64,000 nt of DNA from Pelecanus crispus (lineage: Eukaryota; Chordata; Aves; Pelecaniformes; Pelecanidae), in contig NC_134643.1 of assembly GCF_030463565.1 (NCBI RefSeq), forward strand, positions 16,009,606-16,073,605, read 5' to 3'. The notes beneath the pieces are model-generated. The model saw only the letters and a list, made by a program, of their open reading frames with translations, did no database searches and was not told the DNA's origin. Made by a program: the position numbers and the translations under genes. Shown here in pieces: positions 45,296-56,900 of the stretch (position 1 is its first letter; each line of letters starts with the position of its first letter).

Positions 45296-47410
45296 GATAT
45301 TGTTGGTTGTGATAGCAGTGGAAAAAAACTTGATGATTCATGATGTTCTTTTCCCACCTAATCCCCTGCACAGTCCAAACAAGGATTAATTCAGGGAAGT
45401 CCTGAGCTCTGTGTTTACAGATAAAGCAAGAGTGGATGATTAAGTTAATACTTCTCTGGCAGGGGAGACACCATGGCAGGGGACCGCTCTGCCCACAATA
45501 CTGTCTATTCAGCAAGTCTGCCATAACTTTGGAAACTCCAGGCAGGGAAAGTGCTTTTCTTCCTCCCAAATTAAAAAAAATCTCACCTGCCAAATAGCTG
45601 TCTACAGGTAGTTTTTTGTGATGTAATAGGCTGCATTTTTCTGTCCATTTCATTAGCTATCCATCTGTGTTCTAGTATCTTTGCACTGTTTTATTTGCTT
45701 GTGCACTCTGGTGTTTTAAATCTTTCTTCTTTAGACCTGTTAGTATATTTACTATTCCATTTATTCCTCTTTTGGTTCTCTAAGAACAATGCTAAGTTAT
45801 ATTGTTCCTTTTCCCTGATTTCTGTGGCCCCCCTTTGCATTTTCTCCAAGACTTTGGAAATCACTGTTTAACGTTGTCCTTTGCTAAAAGTCCTTGAGAC
45901 ATTTTTCACTGCATGTGCCATTCGTCTATCATATCCAAGCAGGTTTTAAAGTTCTGTGGTTAAGAGAAGTTAGATTTTCTGGGACGCTGTATCAAATTTT
46001 TAAAAATAAATTCTAGGCATTTTACACTGCCTTTATCTCATGTACTCATAGCAGCTTAGTTACTGCTGACCTATTATGTTGCTTATTAGTACCCTTGCTG
46101 CATTGAATTTTAATTTTCTACTGCTGTATGTGTAAAAATTCTTGTTATTCTCCTTGATACCCGTGGAAGCCACTGAAGGGCAGGCAGTCGTGTCCCCCAG
46201 CCCCATCCCCCCCATTTCTGTGTACATTTCCAAAGGGCAAGAGGGAAGGTAGCCCTTCCCAGAGAGGCAGTAGCTCCTCTGGAGCATGCTTCAGAGCAGA
46301 AGTTTCTCGTAGCTGCTCTTGCCTCCCAGGCAGTGTGATTTCCACGGGGGATCACAATCTACAAATGAATTCTGTGGCTTAATTTTCATAGCTCACCGCT
46401 TTGTGGGTGCTAACTAGGTAGCTGTGGGACCTACCCTGTACAGTATGCTGATACATGCCTTGTCCTGTAAATACACCTTGGAAAGTCATCGCTGAAGACA
46501 GAGTTCTGGAACATAACAATTAACTGTAAAGGACAAAGAATAGGATGTATGCACTTAGACTAAAAGTTCTAAATTACACTGTGGACTTACGAATCTTCAG
46601 CCAGAATTAATTTAGTTGCTTACTGGAAGGGTTTTTTCTGGGAGTGCTGAGAGGCTGCAGAACTGTGCAGGCAGAATCCTGTTGTACCATCTAGTGGTGT
46701 GTATTGATAGTGCATGCTGTGGAAATTACCCATTTTCAGGATAAGGAGGTTATTATTAATACAATAAATTATTATTAATTTATGTTTGTCACCTGTGAAA
46801 CCCAAAGAATTTCTTGGATGAAAGGAGAACATTAAGAATGCCATAGATGCTAATTTAAAGTGGAAAGCATAGAGAAAAGGAGGTAGAACAGCCAGACAAG
46901 TTAAGCTTGGTGTGGGGTATCAGTAGCCTCCCTTAATATACATTAGTATCACTAAAGCCTACCATTTACTACTACATGTAAGTTGTATCTTATGGTAAAG
47001 CACATGTCTGTAGTGCTATTATTAATTAACTTTTGGATTTTAATCTAGAAATCAACACTCCCCCCGCCCCTCCCTGCCCCTTCATTTTCTGACAGCAATC
47101 TCTGAGAACTAACTTAGTAAGTTCAGTTTTGCTCATATTGTGCCACTTTCAGGCAATATCTGTCCATCAGTAATTCAGTCCACTGCTGTGTTTTCTAGTG
47201 CTTTATGTGCTGCTTGGTTGGCACTGCCAGTTAAACAAACATACTCCATCCATGGCTGCACTGTTCTCTGCAGAAGTTTATACTGTCACACATTTGAATA
47301 GATCAGGACAAAAAATAAACCATGAATAGGTTATTTTTTGTACCAAGTGGACGTGAAAAAGCTTGTGCTGGCACAAAACAAGAGGTAGTTTAGGGACAGG
47401 AACAAGCAGC

Positions 47411-47438
47411 GGGGGGGGGGTGGGGTGGGGGTGGGGGG
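47411..47438 (+). repeat. G-rich run, canonical G-quadruplex motif
   Basis: Four G tracts (10, 4, 5 and 6 G's) separated by single T's, fitting the G3+N1-7 pattern with minimal loops. It lies in intergenic DNA with no gene nearby. Confidence 0.9.
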
Positions 47439-49798
47439 AAATACCATTTTCTCAGATACCTTAGCGATTTCTCCTTAAGCAAAGACTAAATGATAAAAGA
47501 CCCCCCAAAAAGAGCTGCCCTGCACAAAAGACATCAGGTGTCCCACTGCAACAAAAGGGAAGATAATTCCCTTTCAGAACAACATCCTAGGAGTTTTCTG
47601 AACACAAAGAGCAGGAGAATTTGGCTCCTAGCAGAAAATGCAGGGTAGAAAAAAATCCCTTGGGAACTCCCAAATATACTGTACGTCCTGAATTAGACTC
47701 AAGATCAACTCAGAGCTATATACCAATTTCAGGTTTCAAAGGGCCTGTTGTAGCATACTGAGTCGGAGAGTTAAAGAAGCTTTAAAATGTGTCCATTTAT
47801 CTGATGGATGGATAAAATGCAGCATCCACTCTACATGCTGAACTAATGCTGCTATAAAAATTGTTTGCATTTCTAACCAAATCTCATTAGAAGTTTATGT
47901 ATAATGAATTCTACAACTGAGCTGAATGCATTACTTTTTTTTTTCCTTCTTTATTTTTCTTGAAGGTTCCAGATTTCCCAACTGTTGACAAAGGATGTGT
48001 TAATGACATCATTATGAAGTTCTGTTGTTTACTGTTTTCTTCAACAAGTAGTAATTTTATTGACTTTGGCAGAGAGGTTGGTGTTTTGCATGATTTCAAT
48101 AGATTTTGTGACACAGAGGCATAATATAAACCAAGATGTTCCAGAATAAACAGGACTATTACTACCAGATGGAAATTGTCCTGAAGCATTATTGGACTTG
48201 AAAAAACAAAAACATTTTAGGAAAAACATTTTAGAAGTCAGTTTAATCGTCTTGAAAACAATATCTAAGTATAAAATACTGTTTTTTTGAGAAAACAACG
48301 GAAGGATATAAATAGTAATTATTTCAGATCTTACTACTTTATTGTCTGTGCACATATTTGGAATATGCTAGTCTTTAAAATACATGCCAACACACTTGAG
48401 TTAGTGAGCTAACTATACAAAGTAATTTGAATCTGAAATGAGATATTTCTGATTATAAAACAGAAAAGGCAGCTGAAACTCAGAAGATACTCTGGTAGCA
48501 AACTTAAATATACACGAACTTAGAGACAGTAGATGCTGGCTGACCTTATTTGTACAGCTGGTCAAATGATTAATTGTGATTTTCAGATGAATTCTAAATT
48601 GATCCTGGTAACAATAGCTTGTGCAATCAGTGGGTAATGAGCCCTGACACATGACAGGTTTATGACTCAAATCCGGGTCATGGACATCAGGCCACAAAAT
48701 AAAAATTAATCTATTCAACAGTACAAATCTTTCTCATTCTAAATGGTGAGAAAGGAAGTCTTGTGTGCTTGGGTGGAATAACTGTACACAAATAGGGATG
48801 GTCAAGCAGGTATTATTTGTCTGCCAAATGAGACACAATAGATGTTGTTAAAGAATCAGTTAAGAATTTGGAAGCAATGAAATGCACTGGGTAGATTGTA
48901 TCTTAGATCACAAATTGCAAAAATACACATGGATTAAATAAAATGTAAACAGCAATGACAAGTAAAGCGAAAACTGAAATAGAGGGCGTAATAAAATTAA
49001 AGTGTTGCTATGTAGTTAATTCAGTTATCATCTGACCGGATTAAATTTTCTAGAAAAAAAACCACAAACCAAACAAGTCTCAAGCAGCCTATGTAAATAA
49101 AAAAGCCTTTCTTAATGTCATTAAATGCAAATGCTACTTACTAGAAAGAAAATAGTTTGTAAATCCTTAGTCTAAAAGTTCATAGCCTTCCAAATGCAAG
49201 GGTGAGCTCTCTTTTTGATGCAAGCCAAAAGTTTGGCAAAATCCAACTTCAAGTAGAAAAAGCAAACTATACTCTTGGCACTGTAATTTAGTAGCTACAT
49301 GTTTAACAAACTTGACATTTAGCAGAAACAAGCCAAGTAGGCACATGGTGACCCCTGGCCTTTTCTTGCTGCGTCCAGAGTCGGGGAGTAAATTTGGCCG
49401 CTGCCGATACCTGCCAGTCACACTGTGGGCTTGAACAGGAGCACGATTTTGGCAGAATATGGAGCAAATGAGAAAACCAGTTGAGAAAGAAGGTGTTGCA
49501 ATGTTGCCAAATTATCCTAGGAAAACAAAATCACGGAGAAAACAGACAAAAAGGATCTCCTATAGGCTACCTGACAAGTCCAGACCTTCAAATACTTGGG
49601 CTGCAAAAAAACTGGCCCTCACAGAAAAAATTTTTAAAATCAGGTTTAAGATTTCCTTTAAGAATTTTTCCAGTTTAATTTTTAAAAAGTCTTCTTATCT
49701 TTCCAGAGCCTTATCAATGTGGTGAGTGGCAGTATAAGTGCAGTGTAAAATGTAGTATAAATACCAGAAGAAAACCTTAGTTTCCCAACATTTCCCTG

Positions 49799-51710
49799 TG
49801 CTGGGAAGAGTACAGGGAAACTGCCCGGTTGTGGAGGGAGGGGGTCAGGAAGGCCAAGGCGAGGATGGAGCTGAATTTGGCAAGGGACGTAAAGAATAAC
49901 AAGAAGGGCTTCTACAGGTATGTCAACCAGAAAAGGAAGGTTAAAGAAAGCGTACCCCCCCTGATAAACAAGAATGGCCGCCTTGTATCAATGGCCGAGA
50001 AGGCGGCTGAGGTACTCAACAACTTCTTTGCCTGAGTCTTCACTGGCAACCTCTCTCCTCACCCCTCCCAAATTGATGGAGCAAAAGATGGGGAGCAGGG
50101 GGGTAAAGCCCCTCCCATTGTAAGGGAAGATCAGGTTCGAGACCACCTGAAGAACCTCAATGTACACAAGTCTATGGGACCTGATGAGATGCACCCCAGA
50201 GTCTTGAGGGGATTTGCTGATGTAGTTGCCAAGCCACTCTCCTTGATATTTGAAAAGTCATGGCAGTCAGGTGAAGTCCCTGGGGACTGGAAGAAGGGGA
50301 ATGTTGTGCCCATTTTTAAAAAGGGAAGAAAGGAGGACCCTGGGAACTACCGACCTGTCAGCCTCACCTCTGTGCCTGGGAAGATCATGGAACAGATCCT
50401 TCTAGAAGCTATGCTCAAGCACATGGAGGACAGGGAGGTGATTCGAGACAGCCAGCATGGCTTCACCAAGGGCAAATCCTGCCTGACCAACCTAGTGGCT
50501 TTCTAGGAAGGAGTGATTGCATCAGTGGACAAGGGAAAAGCAATGGATGTCATTTACTTGGACTTCTGTAAAGCGTTCAACACAGTCCCCCACAACATCC
50601 TTCTCTCTAAATTGGGGAGATATGGATTTGATGGGTAGACTGTTTGGTGGATAAGGAATTGGCTGGATGGTCGCCTCCAGAGGGTCGTGGTCAATGGCTC
50701 GATGTCCACATGGAGACCGGTGACAAGTGGTGTCCCTCAGGGGTCCGTACTGGGACCAATGCTGTTCAACATCTTTATCAATGACATAGAGAGCGGGATC
50801 GAGTGCACCCTCAGCAAGTTCGCAGACGACACCAAGCTGAGTGGTGCAGTTGACATGCCAGGAGGACGAGATGTCATCCAGAGGGACCTGGACAAGCTGG
50901 AGAGGTGGGCCTGTGTGAACCTCATGAGGTTCAACAAGGCCAAGTGCAAGGTCCTGCACCTGGGACGGGGCAACCCCCAATGCCAATACAGGCTGGGGGA
51001 TGAAGGGATTGAGAGCAGCCCTGCCAAGAAGGACTTGGGGGTACTGGTGGACGAAAAGCTGGACATGAGCCGGCAACGTGTGCTTGCAGCCCAGAAAGCC
51101 AACCGAATCCTGGGCTGCACCAAAAGAAGCGTGGCCAGCAGGTTGAGGGAGGTGATTCTGCCCCTCTACTCCACTCTGGTGAGACCTCACCTGGAGCCCT
51201 GCGTCCAGCTCTGGGGCCCTCAGCACAAGAAGGACATGGACCTGCTGGAGCGGGTCCAGAGGAGGGCCACCAAAATGATCCGAGGGCTGGAGCACCTCTC
51301 CTATGAGGCCAGGCTGAGAGAGTTGGGGTTGTTCAGCCTGGAGAAGAGAAGGCTGCGAGGAGACCTTACTGCGGCCTTTCAGTACTTAAAGGGGGCCTAC
51401 ACGAAGGATGGGAGAATCTTGTTAGCAAGGCCTGTTGTGACAGAACAAGGAATAATGGATTTAAACTAAAGAAGAATAGATTTAGACTAGACATAAGAAA
51501 GAGATTTTTTACAATGAGGGTGGTGAAGCACTGGCACAGGTTGCCCAGAGAGGTGGTAGAGGCCCCATCCCTGACAACATTCCAGGTCAGGTTGGATGGG
51601 GCTCTGAGCAACCTGATGTGGTTAAAGCTGTCCCTGCTCACTGCAGGGGGGTTGGGCTGGATGACCTCTAAAGGTCCCTTCCAACCCAAAGCATTCTATC
51701 ATTCTATGAA
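49799..51710 (+). mobile_element. 5'-truncated CR1 LINE with reverse transcriptase domain
   Basis: Avian CR1 (non-LTR retrotransposon) from just upstream of the RT domain to the 3' tail. One reading frame runs from 49829 to 51469 and shows [82 protein letters not shown] (the catalytic F-A-D-D at 50819-50830) and [19 protein letters not shown]. In-frame stops at 50033-50035, 50504-50506 and 50636-50638 break it, and TAA at 51467-51469 ends it before the usual RKRFFTMRVVKHWHRLP end, which follows. The 3' end has TTGGGCTGGATGACCTCTAA, CCCTTCCAACCCAAAGC and two ATTCTAT(C/G) octamers. Confidence 0.95.
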
Positions 51711-53446
51711 GATGTTTCAGTTGCAGTAAATTAAATGTGGCTGGGGACCTTCCTGGACACGGAGGCCAGCTGATATGGTGTTATCTGACTCTCTGCTCAT
51801 AAAGTCTCAGCCTCCAAACCATGGTGGCTGTGTGACCTGGTGGGAACGATCTCTGGACCATCCTTGCTCCTGAACTGTGCCTGGGAATTATTTGGGAGCA
51901 TGTCCATGTGTATCTCTCCTTGCCATTCTTGCATTTTCTCATATAAAAGCAGCATTTCTGTGGGAGGGTGGAACACCCGTAGAGAGAGAAGAAGTTGCCT
52001 GGGATTTCCTTCTCATTCCTTGTTGCAGTGACTGTCATTGCTCTCCCACCTCTCCAGGTGCTTAACTACTTGTGTCAGTCCTTACAAGCCTGATTTCTCC
52101 CTTCAGCCATCACCTCCCTCCTTCATACTGCCTCCGTTTTTCACAGGATCTCTCTCATGTTAATCATTCCCGGGGGAATTTTTCCAGCCTCCTGTGATGG
52201 GAGATAGAAGGCAGCAGGAGGCTGGCAAGAAGCCAGGCAGGCAGGGGAATAACAATGCTGCCTTGTCTGCTCCAAACCCATTTTATTGTAAACGTCCTCC
52301 TGTACAAGCCATTTCATGACCCATTCATCATATTCACAAATCAACCCTTTACTTGGAGAAAATTCTGAAGAATAGAAAGCTTAGAAAGAAAGTCTAGGTT
52401 GCCTAATTGTGTGGTTGCTCTGGGGTCATTTATACATACTGGTGCCACTGTCATTGCAGTGTGTCCTTCAGCAAATATCTGCGTATCAGCAGAGCAGAGC
52501 CAGTAACATGTGCCTTACCTGCGTACAGCGCTTTAAAGCCTCTGGCTCTGCTGTTCTGTAAGAGATACCCATTGTGTTGTCATCTCACGGTCATGGGCTG
52601 CTGTGTATGTGTGTGTGTGTATGAACGTATAATTTAAAACAACAAAACCCAGGAGTCAGTTCTAGGAACTAATACAGCTCGTGTTTCAGTGCTGGAAATG
52701 CTGTGTTTTGACTAGCTTCCTGGGGATTTTTCCAGTAGTTGGTTTAATTAGTCTTGCTGGTAGTCTGTTGGCCCCAGGCAGCATTTTGGTAGTGCGTAGT
52801 AGTGAAACATAAAGCTGAAACAACCTCTGAGGGCCACGGGCAGCAAACTGTGAGGCTGTCCCAGCTTGGCTGGTTCTGCAAAGGCATAAATCCACTGTTA
52901 TTTCCTCCCTTCATCCCTTCTGCGCTGAGCACGCACCAAATTCTGGGCTATATATTGTGCCTAAAAATTCTACCTTCTTCATGCTTTCCTGTTAACATCC
53001 GACAGAGGGTTTGGGGTTTTTTTGGAGCTCCCTCAAACAGGTATATATAGGCTTGGCACATAACATATGCACACATAATCTGCATTAAGCTATAAATTTC
53101 AAGCACCTGATTAAAATGCATATTGTTAATGGAAGGCAGAATTTAGGTCCTAAGTGTTTTGACAAAACCTTCTGTAAGATGGAGCTTAATTCAATTTTTT
53201 CATTAAGTTGATATAAACCAAGAATAACTCCTTGGAAGTCATATCCTAAAAAATGGATGCCATTGAGCATCTCCCATGGAAATCGATAGCTTTAATTGAA
53301 GAATTTGGCTTCAATGCAAAAGCATGAAGGTAGAAATCAGCCCAAATGACAGCAGTCATATACGGAGGTGTGTGTTCCTGTGGGAATACTCAGCTCTTCT
53401 CTGTGTATGTAAGATGAGGTTCTCACCTGAACAGATACTACCAAAC
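51711..53446. other. Intergenic DNA
   Basis: No gene or repeat recognised apart from a short GT run near 52606-52620. Confidence 0.6.
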
Positions 53447-53638
53447 TGGATGTAAGGAAGAAATTTTTACTGTGAGGGTGGTGAAACACTGGAACAGGTT
53501 GCCCAGTGTGCAAGGTCAGGTTGGACAGGGCTTTGAGCAATTTGATCTAGTTGAAGATGTCCCTGCCCATGGCAGAGGGGTTGGACTAGATGATCTTTAA
53601 AGGTCCCCTTCAACCCAAACCATTCTATGATTCTATGA
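53447..53638 (+). mobile_element. CR1 3' end fragment with internal deletion
   Basis: Begins CTGGATGTAAGGAAGAAATT, continues GAGGGTGGTGAAACACTGGA, and ends with CCCTTCAACCCAAACC and two ATTCTATG units. Compared with the CR1 copy at 51481-51710 it lacks about 30 bases after GTTGCCCAG, where the GGTGGTAGAGGCCCC stretch should be. Confidence 0.92.
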
Positions 53639-53880
53639 ATAATTATGATCTCTCTAAGTTATAGGGATTCATCCTTTCCCACCAGCTTTTCTCTGTATGA
53701 GACATTATGACAGCCATGGGATTCACTCCAAGATGAATCCAAAAGATCTTTTGTGCTACAATGCCACTGGCAAATGGACTCCCTCACCAAATCTGTGTGT
53801 CACAACTCATTTGAGGCTGGGAGAATCAATTCCATAGTTTTAGGTATCTTTCCCCTGATTTTGGGTGCTGCCAGAGAACA

Positions 53881-53930
53881 GACTATAGGGTCAGACAGGC
53901 TCCGGGTCTGATCTAGTATGAACATACGTG
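53881..53930 (+). mobile_element. Possible ancient CR1-type tail
   Basis: GGGTCAGACAGGCTCCGGGT followed by CTGATCTAGTATGAACATA resembles the GGTCTGATCCAGTATGGCCA tail of old amniote CR1 subfamilies. It is short and diverged. Confidence 0.4.
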
Positions 53931-56900
53931 GGCAGTATAAATTTAAAATTCCTCACACCACATTGGTGACGCTCCTCTTCACGTCCTCACAGTAGACTAA
54001 TTCCTCAGTAGCTTTCTTTTTAGCCTCTTTTTAGCAAAAGCCCATTGCCAAGTGGGAGGGGTTTAATGGCTTGGCACAAGATTCAATGGGTGCTGGAGAT
54101 GTCCCCACTGAACTGCAATTGAATGTCAGCAAGCCATTCGCTGAGATTGTTTATTCCATGCTGACCACTTTCCTTCCACTTAAACTGTTCCATTAAAAAT
54201 AAATGTGCTCTTCTGACGGCAAGCGGACAGTCCTCGCACAAGGCTTGCTTCGTCGCGAAGCCCAGCAGCTCGCAGTACAGATCTGCGGGCAGCGCCTGGC
54301 TCAGCCCCAGCCCTCCTGGCTGGGAACGCAGTCGTGGGCTGTCATGTGCCCGAGGCTGGCCTGGAGCGCTGCCTTGCCAGCTCAGACACGGCAATGTCCT
54401 TTCGCGCTCACAAGACCCTCACATGCCTCTGCCCAAAGAGTTCTGCATACTTGGCAGCCAGCCCACTTGTGATTTTCCAGTGGCACGTGTTCAGTGACTG
54501 CTGCCGTTAGCTTTGGCAGATGCAAGGAAAACATTTTGTAACCCTGGAAAATTCCCAGTACTCACACTCCATCTGACTGGTTAACAGCATCCTCCTCCAA
54601 TGGCGACTCCGGACTGAGAAGCATCAAGGAGCATAAGCAGTAGGCTAGAGCCTTGGAAAAGAAGGAATAAGGGCAGGGAGAGAAGAAGGAAAAAACAAGG
54701 AGCAATTTTTCCTCTCTTCAAGAATTTAATGATATTATTTCTTATTCCAAGTATTCAAAAGTTAATATTGGTCCTCAAAACCATGCTGGTTTTAAGCCAT
54801 GTGGTTAGCTTAAAAATCAGGCTGTTGATAGAGCTGAGATTCCTTTTCATTTGTCTTCTGATCCTTTACCTTTAGGAGGTGACATTTGCCAGCTTTTCTC
54901 TGCAGTCTCAATGGCTAGAAAGCTACTTTTCATTGTCATGAAAGCTGAGATTCTCACATAATCGTATGACTCCAGAAGCTGGAGATAGAAGTACATTGCG
55001 TCCCATGGGACCAGCCATCACAGTGCTGGCAACACTGCAGAATTTCCCTGGAGAGCTCATACTGCTGTGCTTAATGTCCCAAAGATAATGTACAAAGTCT
55101 CAGATGAGCTGAAGGAGCAATCTAAAGGTCATATTCAGCCCCGTGCAATGAACCAGCACAAGTCAATAGATCACGTACCTCTCAAATAGGACTTCTCCAT
55201 CTAGGCAATGCTGACATTCATGTTGACCTCAAGACTGGATTGAATTTCACTCAAGGTGCATTCAGAAGAGCCAACAGCTCTACTGGTGACTGCAAAAGTG
55301 AATGGAAGCAAAATCTCAGAACTAGAAAAGAGTTTGGGGTTTGGGTCATCTTTTTTTTCTTTTTTCTTTTTTTTTTTTTCTCTCCCTTTCTGATAGATGG
55401 CTTATTCCCCCCAAACCTCTCTTGTGTTGATCAAAAATTGTATCTAATTCAGTATCGTTTGGATTAAGGTAGTGGTACGATATATACAGAGAAGAAAAAG
55501 ATACAAAATATTTTTATTAGCATGTTACATATATATAAAATACACGTGCATAGAAATAAGATTTCATTTTTACATGTTTTCAATTAAAATGCTGTACTTT
55601 TTCATTTTGAAACCATGTTTTATTCTGAAATTTGCCTTATTTAATAATGAGAATGGGTTTAAACCTGATCAGACACAGAACATGTCATTTTGGATTCAAC
55701 CAAATATTTCAGTTGTATGTGAATGAAATGTGGTTTACTTCAACTGCCATATTAAGAAAATCAGTCCTTGGCATGGGACTCATCTCAGCCACTCTGACAA
55801 TGCAGAAGATTGTCCAGGAGCCTGCTGGGAGCCAGGGCTGGAGGCGGCAGAGCCTCCAAAACTGCCCCACGCTGCTGCGAAGTCATTAATGACACTGTTG
55901 CTGCAAGAGCTGCTTTGGGCAGAGGAGGTCACATTGCACCCAGCTGCTGCCTCCTGCTCCAGCCAGTGCAAGGGCATGTTGGTTTGAGTCAGAGCTTGTG
56001 CAAAAGCTTGCGAGGGAGCAGGGGATGCCTATGAATTTTGCAATCAGCTGGCAGTGTGTTTTCTGTATTTCTGTGTTAGGGTAAAACACCCAAATGCCCT
56101 TGCCGATAGCCCTCTCATGGACATCAGCAGCACCACATCCAAGCAGAACCTACTTCTTTTAGGATGCAAGTTAGCTCTTTTGTCTTATTATAAGAATTAC
56201 TACTAAGGAAAGGAAAAGCAAGAAGAGGCTTTTCAATGTTTTGGGGGTTTTGCCATTATTTGCACAGCCAGATAGAGGATTTCATTATTTTCTGGGTTCT
56301 GGAGCAAGTTTGGAGTGAAGGTTGTGCCGAGGATTGGATTTCTTGTCCCCATTTAAGTTGACAGCTCTGGGAGGAAGGGGCATATGATGCAAGTAGAGCC
56401 CTCAGCTACTCCGAAAGTCCAGAAAGCTGCCTCGGCAGCACATTTCTGGGGAAGGCATTTGGCGCGAGTACTGAGAGGGCATTTTGTGGCACATTTTGCC
56501 TCCATGATGTTTTTGCAGTGCCTTTCCGGTGGCAGGGGAAGGGGTAGAGTGCCCCAGCACAGGGTGGTGTGACACACCTGGTTGTGGTTTAGCACAAAAA
56601 TAAAATGCTGAGTGACGGAACACGCTCAGATAGGAAATCACTTATTTCCTTGTGCAGCTGTTATGACAGCAATGTTGATGTTGGATCTTCCCTAGCTGAA
56701 AGAAAAAAAGTAAGTTCAACAAAAATAGGGCCTGATTCCTGATGAGTCGTTGCTTCGCTCTGGAAAGTGGTTTTCTACAGCCCCTGTGCACAGAGCATCA
56801 GCCACACAAGCTGCCAGAGGTGGACAGTTGTACATTCATCTTGCTTTATCTACAAGATGCACAGCCCTGAGTAAGGGAAAAATAGTGATTTAATTCTGTT

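Larger units (their letters stand above)
41492..49798. other. Intergenic DNA upstream of SYPL1
   Basis: No host gene supported. It contains an old CR1-like fragment (45005-45295) and a G-rich run (47411-47438), listed separately. The rest is AT-rich and non-descript; none of the frames present resembles a known protein. Confidence 0.6.

Noticed and set aside
45183..45653. 156-codon minus-strand frame
   Set aside because: No recognisable motif, no initiation or splice context, and it overlaps an old CR1-like fragment on the other strand.
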